Source of the DNA: Rhizobium etli 8C-3
GTDB lineage: Bacteria > Pseudomonadota > Alphaproteobacteria > Rhizobiales > Rhizobiaceae
Reading direction: 5' to 3'
NCBI RefSeq assembly: GCF_001908375.1
Contig: NZ_CP017244.1
Coordinates: 744,001-808,000, forward strand
Length of the DNA stretch: 64,000 nt
This document shows, piece by piece, positions 17,201 through 27,300 of the stretch. Below the pieces are notes generated by a model. The model saw nothing but the letters and a program-made list of their open reading frames with translations. It had not been told where the DNA came from and searched no databases. The stretch's first letter is position 1, and each line of letters begins with the position of its first letter. The translations under genes were made by a program, and so were the position numbers.

Positions 17201-18388
17201 CTAGCCGAGTGCCTCAGCCGGAAGCCGGACATATTTGATTGCCCGACGATAATAGGTATAGGCGATGTGCAGCGTTCCGTCCGGGCCTTCAACGATTGAG
17301 GGATAGGAGAATTCGCGATTGAGCGAATCCCTGGAATTGTTGCTGAGGCAATAGCCGTCGCCGGTATCAAGATCGATCAGGCGATGAAAGTCTGCACCGC
17401 CGTTGTCGGAAAGGGCAAGGCTGAGAGGCGCGCGCGACACGCCCCATATTGCTTTGCGGCCCGATGTGACCGGCTCAGTGGCGCCCATTTCAGATTGATC
17501 GCTTTCGATCTCGTCGTAAAGCGACCGGCGTCGCGCCGTGGAAGTCTCGGCACTACTGTGGTTGTAAACCATTGCAATCCTGTCGTCCTTCAGCAAAACA
17601 GCCTGAATGGACGAGTTGTTGTTTGGCAGGTTGATAGGTCGTGGACGGGACCAGCTTTCGCCGTCGTCTTCGGATGCAGCCGAGAGGACGTTTAGCGCAA
17701 AGCGGTTGCGGAAGAAGGCTATCATCCTGCCCTTGCCGAGCGCCAGAATGTTCATATGGACTGCGCCGAGGCTGTCAGGAACGTCGGTCATGGTCCAGGA
17801 CTGACCCTGATCGCGGGATATCAGCACACCTGCGGTGTCTACATCACCGCTCCAGCGTTGGCCCGGTAGGCTGACGCAGCGGAATGCCGGCAGAAGCCAG
17901 TCTCCTTTGGAATTTGTCACGATCGGTTGGCGGACGAAGGTTCCGGGCAAATCGCAAAGAAGCCGGACCGGTCCGAACGTTTTTCCGTCGTCGCGAGATA
18001 TTCGGCATTTGACAACCGCGCCATCCTGATCGCCCGAAGTCTGCGAAGTGTAAAGCAGCCAGACGGTCCTGTCCGGTGCATTGAAAATCAATGGGTTCTG
18101 CTCGGACTTTGAAGGGTCGTCTGAAAGTTTCTGCGGCTCGGACCATTGCGCTGTTCCTGGTGCGAGCTTCGACATGTAAACCGCTATGTCGCCCATGCCC
18201 TCCATCGTGCCGCCGAACCAGACGCAGCTCAAGGTGCCGCCGGGGAGAAAAGCGAGGTTGGCGGCATGATTTTGGATGCATGGCGAGGGCAGGTAGGCGT
18301 CTGCGCGGCCAGCGTGAGCGGAATTCGGCCGGATCAGGCCGTTCATCAATGCGGGGATCTTTTCCGGCGGCAAAGCTGTCAAGCTCAT
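17201..18388 (-). CDS. Sialidase-like (BNR/Asp-box) protein, predicted cytoplasmic
   Basis: 395-aa six-bladed propeller-type protein. Four Asp-boxes are visible: SRDDGKTF, SRDQGQSW, SEDDGESW and SDNGGADF. The FRQP-like VRQPIV and a late arginine-rich region fit the exo-sialidase/BNR_2 superfamily, but catalytic residues are not proven. There is no signal peptide, so it should act inside the cell on an imported substrate. AAGGAGAACCTC precedes the ATG at 18388, only 10 bp after the aldolase stop, so the two are co-expressed. Many BNR_2 proteins are not sialidases; glycoside or sulfate/ester substrates are alternatives. Confidence 0.82.
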   Translation of the reverse strand: MSLTALPPEKIPALMNGLIRPNSAHAGRADAYLPSPCIQNHAANLAFLPGGTLSCVWFGGTMEGMGDIAVYMSKLAPGTAQWSEPQKLSDDPSKSEQNPLIFNAPDRTVWLLYTSQTSGDQDGAVVKCRISRDDGKTFGPVRLLCDLPGTFVRQPIVTNSKGDWLLPAFRCVSLPGQRWSGDVDTAGVLISRDQGQSWTMTDVPDSLGAVHMNILALGKGRMIAFFRNRFALNVLSAASEDDGESWSRPRPINLPNNNSSIQAVLLKDDRIAMVYNHSSAETSTARRRSLYDEIESDQSEMGATEPVTSGRKAIWGVSRAPLSLALSDNGGADFHRLIDLDTGDGYCLSNNSRDSLNREFSYPSIVEGPDGTLHIAYTYYRRAIKYVRLPAEALG

Positions 18389-18398
18389 GAGGTTCTCC

Positions 18399-19304
18399 TT
18401 ATGGCAACTGCGCATAGTTTTCGGACAAAGCCGCATACTCGGCGTCGTTGAGCGCCACCAGCGGCGGGCGGGTGCGCTTCCACGCACTGTCACCCGTCTT
18501 GAGGCCGACCATGGCTTTGATCGCCGGGATCTGTGCATAGGAATTCGAAAGCGTGCGATAGGCATTGATGCGCTCTTGTGCCTTATCGACCTGTGCGGCG
18601 CGTGTCGCATCGAAAACGTTGTCATAGACGGTGCGGAGCGAAGAGGCGACCAGATTGGACGTTGCCGTAATACAGCCGGCGCCACCTGCCTTCAACAAAG
18701 GCAGCAGCAATGGGTCTGCGCCGCAAAGCACCGAAAAGCCCGGATGGGCGGAGATGATTGCCTGCATGTTATTGAAATCGCCAGCCGATTCCTTGATGCC
18801 AACCACGGTTTCGGGGAAGGCATCGATCAGTCTGCCGATCAACGGGATCGAGATCGCAATGCCAGAGACCTGCGGTATATGATAGAGAATGACGCGCAGG
18901 CGACTGTCGTTCACCCGGTTTAGAATCTGGAAATAGGCATTGAAGAGGCCATCGTCCGATACGCCCTTGTAGTAGAAGGGTGGCAACATCACGACTTTGG
19001 TCACGCCGAGCGAAAGCGCATGGTTGGTGAGCTCGATGGTTTCGGGAATGGCGGCAACGCCGGTCCCCGGCAGAAGGTTTTCGGCCGGAACGCCGGCTTT
19101 CAGGGCCGCTTCAAGAATGGTGCGCCGTTCGGCGAGCGAGAATGAATTCGCTTCGCCTGTCGTGCCAAGAAGCGCCACACCGTGACATCCCTCCGAAAGC
19201 AGACGTTGGCAATGCTCGGTGAAAAGGCCAAGATCCGGGCTGCCGTCAGCGTTGAGAGGCGTGGTTGCGGCGCTGAAGACGCCTGTAATCTTATGATTGC
19301 TCAT
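18399..19304 (-). CDS. DHDPS/N-acetylneuraminate lyase family aldolase
   Basis: (Beta/alpha)8 class I aldolase (301 aa). The GTTGE motif is at 47-51, the catalytic tyrosine at Y141 (LYHIPQ) and the Schiff-base lysine at K171 (GIKES). Length is normal. GAGGAGGAAAAAG precedes the ATG at 19304. It is the first gene of the minus arm. In a catabolic locus with a sialidase-like protein, a kinase and PdxA2, cleavage or dehydration of a 2-keto-3-deoxy acid is likelier than lysine biosynthesis. Neuraminate lyase activity is possible, but sialic acid kinase and epimerase genes are not present. Confidence 0.88.
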   Translation of the reverse strand: MSNHKITGVFSAATTPLNADGSPDLGLFTEHCQRLLSEGCHGVALLGTTGEANSFSLAERRTILEAALKAGVPAENLLPGTGVAAIPETIELTNHALSLGVTKVVMLPPFYYKGVSDDGLFNAYFQILNRVNDSRLRVILYHIPQVSGIAISIPLIGRLIDAFPETVVGIKESAGDFNNMQAIISAHPGFSVLCGADPLLLPLLKAGGAGCITATSNLVASSLRTVYDNVFDATRAAQVDKAQERINAYRTLSNSYAQIPAIKAMVGLKTGDSAWKRTRPPLVALNDAEYAALSENYAQLP

Positions 19305-19587
19305 CTTTTTCCTCCTCGTCGAAGCGACAGCGCCTTTATACGCTTTTTGCCGCAGTGTTTTGTCCACAGGAGAAAGTTGTTGTCAATCTTACAAGCTGCA
19401 CGTTGAAGCCAACCTTAGATCAAGGTGTTGTTATAATGGGAAAAATTTTTGTATCAAGATTTTTGCAGCCGAGAATATGAATTTTATATTGACAGATTTA
19501 CATTGTCGCGCAACTCTGCTGCTCATTCCATCGTGCTGGCTCGGGGAGGGCTTTCGAGGGCGCGTTGAATGCTCATGGGAGGAGCAG
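19305..19587. promoter_or_regulatory. Divergent promoter region of the acid-sugar locus
   Basis: The 283-bp gap separates the minus arm (aldolase first) from the plus arm (binding protein first). It is AT-rich, contains GTTGTTATA at 19427-19435 (shared with 16975-16983), and is the natural place for operators of the FadR-type regulator encoded at 26361. No protein is supported here. Confidence 0.4.
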
Positions 19588-21234
19588 ATGACAATTCGAA
19601 AGAACCAGACTGCCTCACAAATTTCGCGCCGTGATGCGCTGAAGCTTAGCCTCGCCGCAGGCGTCGGCCTAACGATGTTCGGCATGAGTGCACGTGTTGT
19701 CATGGCCGAGGAAGGTCAGGTTCTCAAGGCCATCAATCCGGCCTTCGACCAGGATTGGTCGCCACTTCGTGGCGGCGGCAGAACCTTCCGCTGGAATTCG
19801 TTCTGGTGGGCGTCGCCGATGTATTTCGACACGGAAGGCAAGTTGCAGCCTTATGTATTCACGAGCTGGGAATCGTCCGACAACAAGGTCTGGACCTTCA
19901 AGATCGATCCGAAGGCTGTTTTTTCCGACGGCAGCAAGATCACGTCGGCGGATGTGAAGGGTTCATGGGAAGTGGCCTCGATGCCGAACACCAAGAGCCA
20001 GCGCGCCGACCAAGTGCTGAGCAAGGTGCAAGGCTACAAAGAGATCGGAGCCGGTTCCGGCACTGAGCTTACCGGGGTCGCAACGCCGGATGAAGGGACG
20101 GTCACCGTTACACTCACGCAAGCTGACCCGATTTTCTTCATGCGCCTGGCAAACCATATTATTCCCGTGACCAAGGCGTCGCAGTCGAGAGGCAGCGACG
20201 GGGAAGAGATAGCCGACTGGTACAAGCCGGACAATAATGCCGTCTACTCCGGTCCTTTCAAGCTAACGAGCATCGACATCGACGCAGGGAGCCTGACGTT
20301 TGAGCCGAACGAGAATTTCTTCGGTCCGAAGCCGAAGCTTGCTCGCATCGAGATCAGTTCGATCGAAGACAATGTGACGGCGACGTCTCTCATCAATTCC
20401 GGCGAGTATAACGTCCATACGGAACTGGTCACCTCGACGATAATCCAGGATCTCGGTCCGGAGTTTTCAGCAGGGCCGATCATTCCTACGAGCCAGCACT
20501 TCTGGTTCAACATTTCGCGTGCACCGATGAACGATGCGAAAGTGCGTCAGGCGCTGATCATGGCGGTTGACCGCGACGGGCTTTTCAAGGCGTCTTATCC
20601 GGATGGACCGCACAAGAAGGCAGACCAGATCCTGAATTCCGTGCCTGGCGCGGACGGTTCCGGCTTCGAACCCTATCCTTTTGATCCTGAAGGGGCAAAA
20701 AAGCTGCTTGCTCAATCGAGCTATGGTGGTCCCGAGCGGCTGCCGAAGATCATGTTCGTTGGCATCTCGGCGCCCGCGATCCAGGCAGCTGCCCAATTCA
20801 TCGCGGAACAGTGGCGCCAGAACCTCGGCATTACCGCAGTCGACATGAAACCGCAGCAGGACGCCTATGCCGGGCCTGACCAGAACTCGGTTCAGATTTT
20901 CCGCGACGATGTCGGCACGCGCGTCCCCGATGCCGTTTCCTACCTCGCCGGTTCAATCGCCTCCACCTCCTCCAACGCCCAAAACAAGCTCGGCGGTTAC
21001 AAGAACGACAAGGTCGACAGCCTGCTTGCCGAAGCCGCGACCAAGGCTGCAGACGACCCGCAGCGCGTGAAACTGGCGCAGGAGGCACAAAAGGCGTTCC
21101 GCGACGATTGGGTATTCATTCCATGGTATTCTCAGGCGATGTCCCGCTGGGCGACGAAGGAGGTCAAGGGGATGGAGAAGAACCTGGACTGGCAAGTCGT
21201 TGCACCATGGGACATTTCCATCGATCAAGCATGA
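19588..21234 (+). CDS. Peptide-type (family 5) ABC transporter substrate-binding protein
   Basis: Periplasmic binding protein (548 aa), SBP_bac_5 family. The N-terminus ISRRDALKLSLAAGVGLTMF is a twin-arginine signal. GGGAGGAGCAG precedes the ATG at 19588; a longer frame begins inside the divergent promoter and is rejected. Typical stretches include FSDGSKITSADVKGSWE, DNNAVYSGPFKL and NAPMNDAKVRQALIMAVDR-like ISRAPMNDAKVRQALIM. It heads an operon with two permeases, two ATPases, a DUF1537 kinase and a GntR regulator. Despite the peptide-transporter name, this family also imports sugars and glycosides, which fits the catabolic genes. Confidence 0.92.
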   Translation: MTIRKNQTASQISRRDALKLSLAAGVGLTMFGMSARVVMAEEGQVLKAINPAFDQDWSPLRGGGRTFRWNSFWWASPMYFDTEGKLQPYVFTSWESSDNKVWTFKIDPKAVFSDGSKITSADVKGSWEVASMPNTKSQRADQVLSKVQGYKEIGAGSGTELTGVATPDEGTVTVTLTQADPIFFMRLANHIIPVTKASQSRGSDGEEIADWYKPDNNAVYSGPFKLTSIDIDAGSLTFEPNENFFGPKPKLARIEISSIEDNVTATSLINSGEYNVHTELVTSTIIQDLGPEFSAGPIIPTSQHFWFNISRAPMNDAKVRQALIMAVDRDGLFKASYPDGPHKKADQILNSVPGADGSGFEPYPFDPEGAKKLLAQSSYGGPERLPKIMFVGISAPAIQAAAQFIAEQWRQNLGITAVDMKPQQDAYAGPDQNSVQIFRDDVGTRVPDAVSYLAGSIASTSSNAQNKLGGYKNDKVDSLLAEAATKAADDPQRVKLAQEAQKAFRDDWVFIPWYSQAMSRWATKEVKGMEKNLDWQVVAPWDISIDQA

Positions 21235-21264
21235 TGGCTTTCGCCGACTTTGTCGCTGAACAGC

Positions 21265-21301
21265 AACATGCGCGAGGTCCGTACGGCCTTCGCGCATGTT
21301 T
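21265..21301 (+). promoter_or_regulatory. Intercistronic stem-loop between binding protein and permease
   Basis: AACATGCGCGAGG pairs with CCTTCGCGCATGTT (one bulge) around TCCGTACGG. No T-run follows, so it is probably an mRNA-stabilising or attenuating hairpin that keeps binding-protein message above permease message, not a full terminator. Confidence 0.6.
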
Positions 21302-21370
21302 CAAACAGAAGGCGCGGTTGTCCGCGGCTATCCCCGTGAAAACTGCGCCGATGAACAAGTGGAGGTGGCT

Positions 21371-22327
21371 TTGTTTCGTTACGTGTTAACGCGGTTTGCC
21401 ATCTGGATTCCGTCCGTCCTTGTCGTGATGATGGCCGTTTATGCGATGGCATTTTACGGTGCCGGCGATCCGATCAAGCTGATCTTTCTTCGTGCACCGG
21501 GCGATGTCGCCTATAATCCGGAACGGATCGAAGCCATTCGAGAGAGCGCCGGCCTTAACAAACCATTCATCGAGCAGTTCGGCCTTTACATCTGGAACTT
21601 GCTGCATGGCCAGTTCGGCAATTCGCTGACCTCGGGCCGCTCGGTCTGGGCGATGGTTTCCGCAGCCGCTCCCGTCTCCTTCAAACTGGCGCTTTGTTCC
21701 ATCACCTTGACAGCGGTCGTTGCCATCCCCCTCGGCATGATCGCAGCGCTCAATCAGAATTCCAGGCTCGACTATACGATCCTCGGCTCGGCCCTGTTCT
21801 TATGGGCAATTCCTGCCTATGTCGCCGGACCACTGCTCATGGTCGGATTGATCGTCTTCCTGCCGATGATCAAGGTTCCCTACGGTTGGGGAGGTATTTT
21901 TGATGTCCGCATCCTGCTGCCCCTGATTGTTTTGTCCTTTCAGCCGATTGCGCTCATCGTACGCCAGACGCGTGCGGCAGTGATTGAAGTGCTGTCGGAG
22001 GATTTCGTACGCACGGCGCGGGCCAAGGGCGTACCGGAAATCGTCGTCGCTCTCAGGCATATCCTGCGCCCGGTGCTGACCCCGGTCGTCACCCAGCTCG
22101 GGCTCGTCATGATCACCATCGTCAACGGTGCGATCTTCGTTGAACTGGTCTTCGGCCTACCCGGCCTCGGCCGTCTGACCGTGCAGGCGCTCACGAATTC
22201 CGATTATCCAGTCATCCTGGCGATCACGCTCATCGGATCCTTCCTGGTGATGGTCTCGAACCTTCTGGTCGACGTTCTCTATCCGCTGCTTGACCCACGC
22301 GCCAACGATGCAAGAAGGAGTCGCTGA
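21371..22327 (+). CDS. ABC transporter permease, DppB type
   Basis: Inner-membrane permease (318 aa), BPD_transp_1. A TTG at 21371 is the likely start: GGAGG lies five bases upstream and the protein then begins MFRYVLTRFAIWIPSVLVVM, a normal DppB N-terminus. An ATG 75 bp upstream adds an unlikely polar segment. The EAA-type loop is visible as EDFVRTARAKGVPEIVV, followed by FGLPGLGRLTVQAL. It lies after the intercistronic hairpin and 2 bp before the next permease. Confidence 0.9.
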   Translation: MFRYVLTRFAIWIPSVLVVMMAVYAMAFYGAGDPIKLIFLRAPGDVAYNPERIEAIRESAGLNKPFIEQFGLYIWNLLHGQFGNSLTSGRSVWAMVSAAAPVSFKLALCSITLTAVVAIPLGMIAALNQNSRLDYTILGSALFLWAIPAYVAGPLLMVGLIVFLPMIKVPYGWGGIFDVRILLPLIVLSFQPIALIVRQTRAAVIEVLSEDFVRTARAKGVPEIVVALRHILRPVLTPVVTQLGLVMITIVNGAIFVELVFGLPGLGRLTVQALTNSDYPVILAITLIGSFLVMVSNLLVDVLYPLLDPRANDARRSR

Positions 22328-22329
22328 CA

Positions 22330-23288
22330 ATGTCCGCAGTCCCTCTCTCGACGATCGAGACCGCAGAAGAACCCCCGGTCAGCCTTTGGCGCGATGCCTG
22401 GTTCCGCCTGAAGCGCAACAGGCTTGCCCTTTTCGGCCTCGCGGTTGTCGTTGTGCTGGCTCTGGCAGCGGTCTTCGGACCATACCTTACGCCCTATGAC
22501 TACCTGGGCCAGGACCTTGATGCCCGCAACGCCGCACCCTCGCTGACACATCTATTCGGCACCGATGATCTTGGCCGGGACGTCTTCAGCCGCGTCGTCT
22601 ACGGCACACGCACCGCCTTTCTCGTCGCCGTGATCGTCACGCTCGTCGCCGTTTTGATCGGACTGACCCTCGGCGCTGTTGCTGGCTTCTTCGGCGATCC
22701 ATTCGATCGCGTCATCATGTGGCTGACCGATGTCACCATGTCGGTGCCGAATCTGCTCCTGGTCGTCGTCATCAACGCTTCGCTGAAATCGCCGATCACC
22801 AACTGGATGGAAGCCCGCTACCTGGAGACCCTCAATCCTTTTTATCGTCAGACGGTTTGGGTTGATTTCATCCTGGTTTTCGGGTCAATGGCCCTGATCG
22901 CCTGGCCGCCCTACGCCCGTCTCGTCCGCGCCCAGGTCCTGTCGATCCGCAGCCGGCCCTATATCACGGCGGCGCAGGCGCTCGGCCTTTCGAGCTGGAT
23001 CGTTATCACGCGCTACGTCATTCCGAATGCCCTCGGTCCGCTGATCGTTTCCGTCAGCGCCGGTCTCGGTACTGCGATGGTGCTCGAAAGTGCCTTCAGT
23101 TTCCTCGGTGTCGGCGTCAATCCACCAACGCCCAGCTGGGGCAACATGATCTCGGATGGCCTGCGTGTCTGGCAGCATTATCCGCATCTGCTTGCTGCGC
23201 CGGCGGCTGTGCTCGGACTTGCTTCGGTTGCTTTCAGCTTCCTGGGCGATGGTCTCAATGATGCGCTCAATCCGCGGGGCAGCAAGTA

Positions 23289-23289
<1 letters not shown>
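22330..23289 (+). CDS. ABC transporter permease, DppC type
   Basis: Inner-membrane permease (319 aa) partner of the upstream DppB-type protein. The N-terminal cytoplasmic segment WRDAWFRLKRNRLALFGLAV and the motif FGTDDLGRDVFSRVVYGTR are typical of DppC/OppC. The coupling loop is ITAAQALGLSSWIVITRYVI, followed by GVNPPTPSWGNMI. Its stop TAA overlaps the ATG of the next gene by one base, showing tight operon coupling. Confidence 0.93.
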
Positions 23290-24292
<1,003 letters not shown>

Positions 24293-24293
<1 letters not shown>

Positions 24294-25285
24294 TGGGCGC
24301 TGAACCGCTTCTGAAGGTCGAAAACCTGGTCAAGCACTTTCACGTCAAGCTCGGCGCTTTCGGCGAGCGCTCGGCAACCGTTTACGCGCTCGACAACGTC
24401 AATCTTGATATCATGGAAGGCGAGACCTTAAGCCTTGTCGGGGAATCCGGTTGCGGCAAATCGACGACCGGTTTTACGATCCTCAATCTCTACAAGGCCA
24501 CGAGCGGCAAGGTTGTCTACAAGGGGCAGGATCTGTCGAGGCTTGGCGAAAAGGAAATGCGGCCATTCCGCCGCGACCTGCAGATCGTCTTTCAAGATCC
24601 CTATTCGACGCTCAATCCGCGCATGACGATCGGCGAGGCGATCGGCGAGCCAATCCTCTTCCACAGGTTATGCACCAAGGGCGAGCTCAAGGACAAGGTC
24701 GCAAACCTGCTGAGTGATGTTGGGCTGCCGGCGCGCTTTGCGCAGCGTTATCCGCATGAGCTCTCAGGTGGCCAGCGCCAGCGCGTCGCCATCGCGCGTG
24801 CGCTTGCCTGCCAGCCGAAATTCATCGTCTGCGACGAGGCAATCTCAGCACTCGACGTTTCGATCCAGGCACAGATCATCAATCTGCTGCTCGATCTGCA
24901 GGAGAAATACGGCCTCACATATCTCTTCATCGCGCATGACCTGGCAGTCGTCCACCATATCAGCACGCGCGTAGGCGTCATGTATCTCGGCCGGCTTGCC
25001 GAGCTTGCCAGCCGCGAAGAGCTGTTCAAAAATCCGCTGCATCCCTACACGAAGGCGCTGCTTTCGGCGGTGCCGGAAACCGATCCTTCCCACGAGCGGA
25101 GCCGCAAGCGCCAGATCCTGCAGGGTGACGTTCCAAGTCCGCTCGACCCGCCGTCCGGCTGCCGCTTTCACACCCGCTGCCCGATCGCAACCGATGTCTG
25201 CAGCAGACTCGTTCCCGAATGGAAGGAAGCAAGTCCCGGCCATCTCGTTGCCTGCCACGCCGTCAATTGGGGTCAGACGACGTGA
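24293..25285 (+). CDS. ABC transporter ATP-binding protein, DppF type
   Basis: Second ATPase (330 aa) of the importer. Walker [10 protein letters not shown], signature [15 protein letters not shown], Walker [13 protein letters not shown] (DEAISALD in place of DEPTSALD, a common DppF variant) and [10 protein letters not shown] are visible, as is the C-terminal [14 protein letters not shown]. The ATG at 24293 overlaps the stop of the DppD-type gene; a start 36 bp upstream is less likely. Its stop overlaps the GTG start of the kinase gene. Confidence 0.93.
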
Positions 25286-26343
25286 CGCTGAAAGTCGCCA
25301 TCATTGCCGACGACCTGACCGGGGCACTCGATACGGCCGCGCCTTTCGTCGAAGCGGGCCTTGCCGTTGCTGTCGCCATTGATGTTGAGGCGGCAAGGGA
25401 GGCGATTGCGAGGAGTGCCGATGTCGTGGTGATCAACACAGCCTCGCGTGCTCTTGCCGAGGATGCCGCCGCACACAGGGTGCGGCTGGCAGCAGAGGTC
25501 TTGCTGTCGGCCGAACCTGCAATCGTCATGAAGAAGATCGATTCCAGGCTAAAAGGCAACGTCGCTGCCGAAAGCTCTGCCCTTGTTGAGGTATTCGCCC
25601 TCAAGTCAATTCTGGTTGCGCCTGCGATTCCGGACCAGAAGCGCTTTACTTATCGCGGTTGCGTCGTCGGGCGCGGTGTCGACAGTCCGATCCCGGTTGC
25701 CGAGCTTTTTGCTAACCATTCGCAAATCGTGGCCGTTGCAGATGCCGAGGACGATAGCGATCTCGACTCCATCGCCGGCGAAAATGATTGGCGTTCGGTT
25801 CTGGCCGTCGGCGCGCGTGGCCTTGGCGCGGCCCTGGCCCGACGCCTGGGCAAGGCGGGCGGGCATAGCCAAACCTTCGAGCCGGCCATCAGGACACTTT
25901 TTGCCATCGGCTCCCGCGATCCGATTACCGCCCAGCAGATGGACCGCCTCGAGGCATCCGGTGCCTTGCGCATGGTCGCAGACGCACCGCTGGGAGCTGT
26001 GGAAAGCGGCGAAGGCTTTGAGCTTCCTGCTCTGCTTCGCTGCAGTGGCGGAACTGCAGACGATGCTGCAGCAGTAGCGCAACGCTTTGCAAAAGGCGTA
26101 AAATCGGTCATGGACGATACACGGCCGGATATGCTGATGGTTGGCGGTGGCGACACTGCGCTTGCGGTGTTTGGCGAGCTTGGTATGCGCATCCTCGTCC
26201 CGAAAGGTGAAATCGAGGCAGGCGTGCCGTGGTTCGACGTTACAGCCGCAGACGGGCGCCATCTTCGTTCTGCGGTAAAGTCCGGGGGGTTCGGCAGCTG
26301 CGATAGTTTGCTAAGACTGATTGTGCGGGTTCAGGCGGCCTAG
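25282..26343 (+). CDS. Four-carbon acid-sugar kinase (DUF1537 family)
   Basis: 353-aa kinase of the DUF1537 family, which phosphorylates D-threonate, D-erythronate or related acid sugars at O4. The N-terminal domain starts KVAIIADDLTGALDTAAPF, with KKIDSRLKGN following. The C-terminal nucleotide-binding domain contains MLMVGGGDTALAVFGELG and a late KSGGFG motif. A GTG at 25282 is used; it overlaps the ATPase stop (GTGA). The product is the expected substrate of the PdxA2 enzyme encoded at the far end of the locus, which ties both arms to one pathway. Confidence 0.9.
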   Translation: MTLKVAIIADDLTGALDTAAPFVEAGLAVAVAIDVEAAREAIARSADVVVINTASRALAEDAAAHRVRLAAEVLLSAEPAIVMKKIDSRLKGNVAAESSALVEVFALKSILVAPAIPDQKRFTYRGCVVGRGVDSPIPVAELFANHSQIVAVADAEDDSDLDSIAGENDWRSVLAVGARGLGAALARRLGKAGGHSQTFEPAIRTLFAIGSRDPITAQQMDRLEASGALRMVADAPLGAVESGEGFELPALLRCSGGTADDAAAVAQRFAKGVKSVMDDTRPDMLMVGGGDTALAVFGELGMRILVPKGEIEAGVPWFDVTAADGRHLRSAVKSGGFGSCDSLLRLIVRVQAA

Positions 26344-26360
26344 CGGATGCCGGCGGGAGA

Positions 26361-27131
26361 ATGAAGGTGGATGAAAGAAATGGAGCATCTTTGAACGCGG
26401 GAACCGGCCGAGCCGCAAAGCCCGAGCGCGGAAAGGCCGTGAAGCTCGTGGATCGCGTCTTCGACCAGCTTCTGGAACGTATTCGCGCCGGAAACTATCC
26501 AGCTGATTCACGCTTGCCGGGAGAGCATGAACTGGCGTCGATGCTGGGCGTATCGCGTCCAATCGTTCGCGACGCGCTCGCGCGCTTGCGCGACCAGGGC
26601 ATGGTTTATGCCCGTCAGGGAGCAGGAACCTTCGTCAGCGCCCACGGCTTGCCGGCCGCGCACCTGGCTTACTCGCCTGTCAAGACGATCGCCGACATTC
26701 AGCGTTGCTACGAATTCCGCCTGACGATCGAGCCCGCGGCGGCCTACTTTGCCGCCAAGCGCCGCGACAGTGGAGCGCTTGAGAAGATAGCAACGGCGCT
26801 TGCGGATCTTCGCGAGGCGACGAACCACCAGCTTCATCGAACCGACGCCGATTTCCTGTTTCATCGGGCTGTCACTGAGGCTGCTAACAATCACTATTAC
26901 ACGGCCTCCATGGACGCTCTCAAACCGCATATCGCGGTTGGTATGCATCTGCATGGATTGTCGCTTCTCGGTCCCCGCCAGGGCCTTCAGAAAGTGTTTC
27001 AGGAACACGATGAAATCTACAAGGCTATTGCCGAGGGCCGGGCAGACGACGCCCGGGAGCTGATGCAGGCCCATCTTGAGGGCTCGAGAGATCGCCTCTT
27101 CGAGGGTCGTGTTCTCGACCTCTCCTTCTAG
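26361..27131 (+). CDS. FadR-type GntR regulator (FCD domain)
   Basis: 256-aa repressor: winged helix at about residues 28-95 (LPGEHELASMLGVSRPIVRD, VYARQGAGTFVSA) and an FCD ligand domain at 105-240 with candidate metal ligands in DADFLFHRAV, HPHI-like KPHIAVGMHLHG and FQEHDEIYKAI. It lies 17 bp after the kinase gene, probably in the same operon, so it would regulate its own transcription. The inducer is probably the imported acid sugar or its phosphate. Candidate sites are the GTTGTTATA elements at 16975 and 19427. Confidence 0.9.
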   Translation: MKVDERNGASLNAGTGRAAKPERGKAVKLVDRVFDQLLERIRAGNYPADSRLPGEHELASMLGVSRPIVRDALARLRDQGMVYARQGAGTFVSAHGLPAAHLAYSPVKTIADIQRCYEFRLTIEPAAAYFAAKRRDSGALEKIATALADLREATNHQLHRTDADFLFHRAVTEAANNHYYTASMDALKPHIAVGMHLHGLSLLGPRQGLQKVFQEHDEIYKAIAEGRADDARELMQAHLEGSRDRLFEGRVLDLSF

Positions 27132-27300
27132 TTGCCAGCGACGGTGTCACGGAGGTCTGTCGCCGTCACGGTTGGCGACCGGCATTTTCGTCTGCGCACC
27201 TGGTCATGGGAAAGAAAAAACAGTCTCTATTGGCGCGTGCCCGTTTGCGCTTGCCCATGCTACGATATTGGTTCCTTCAACAGTTAGGGACGATCAACTC

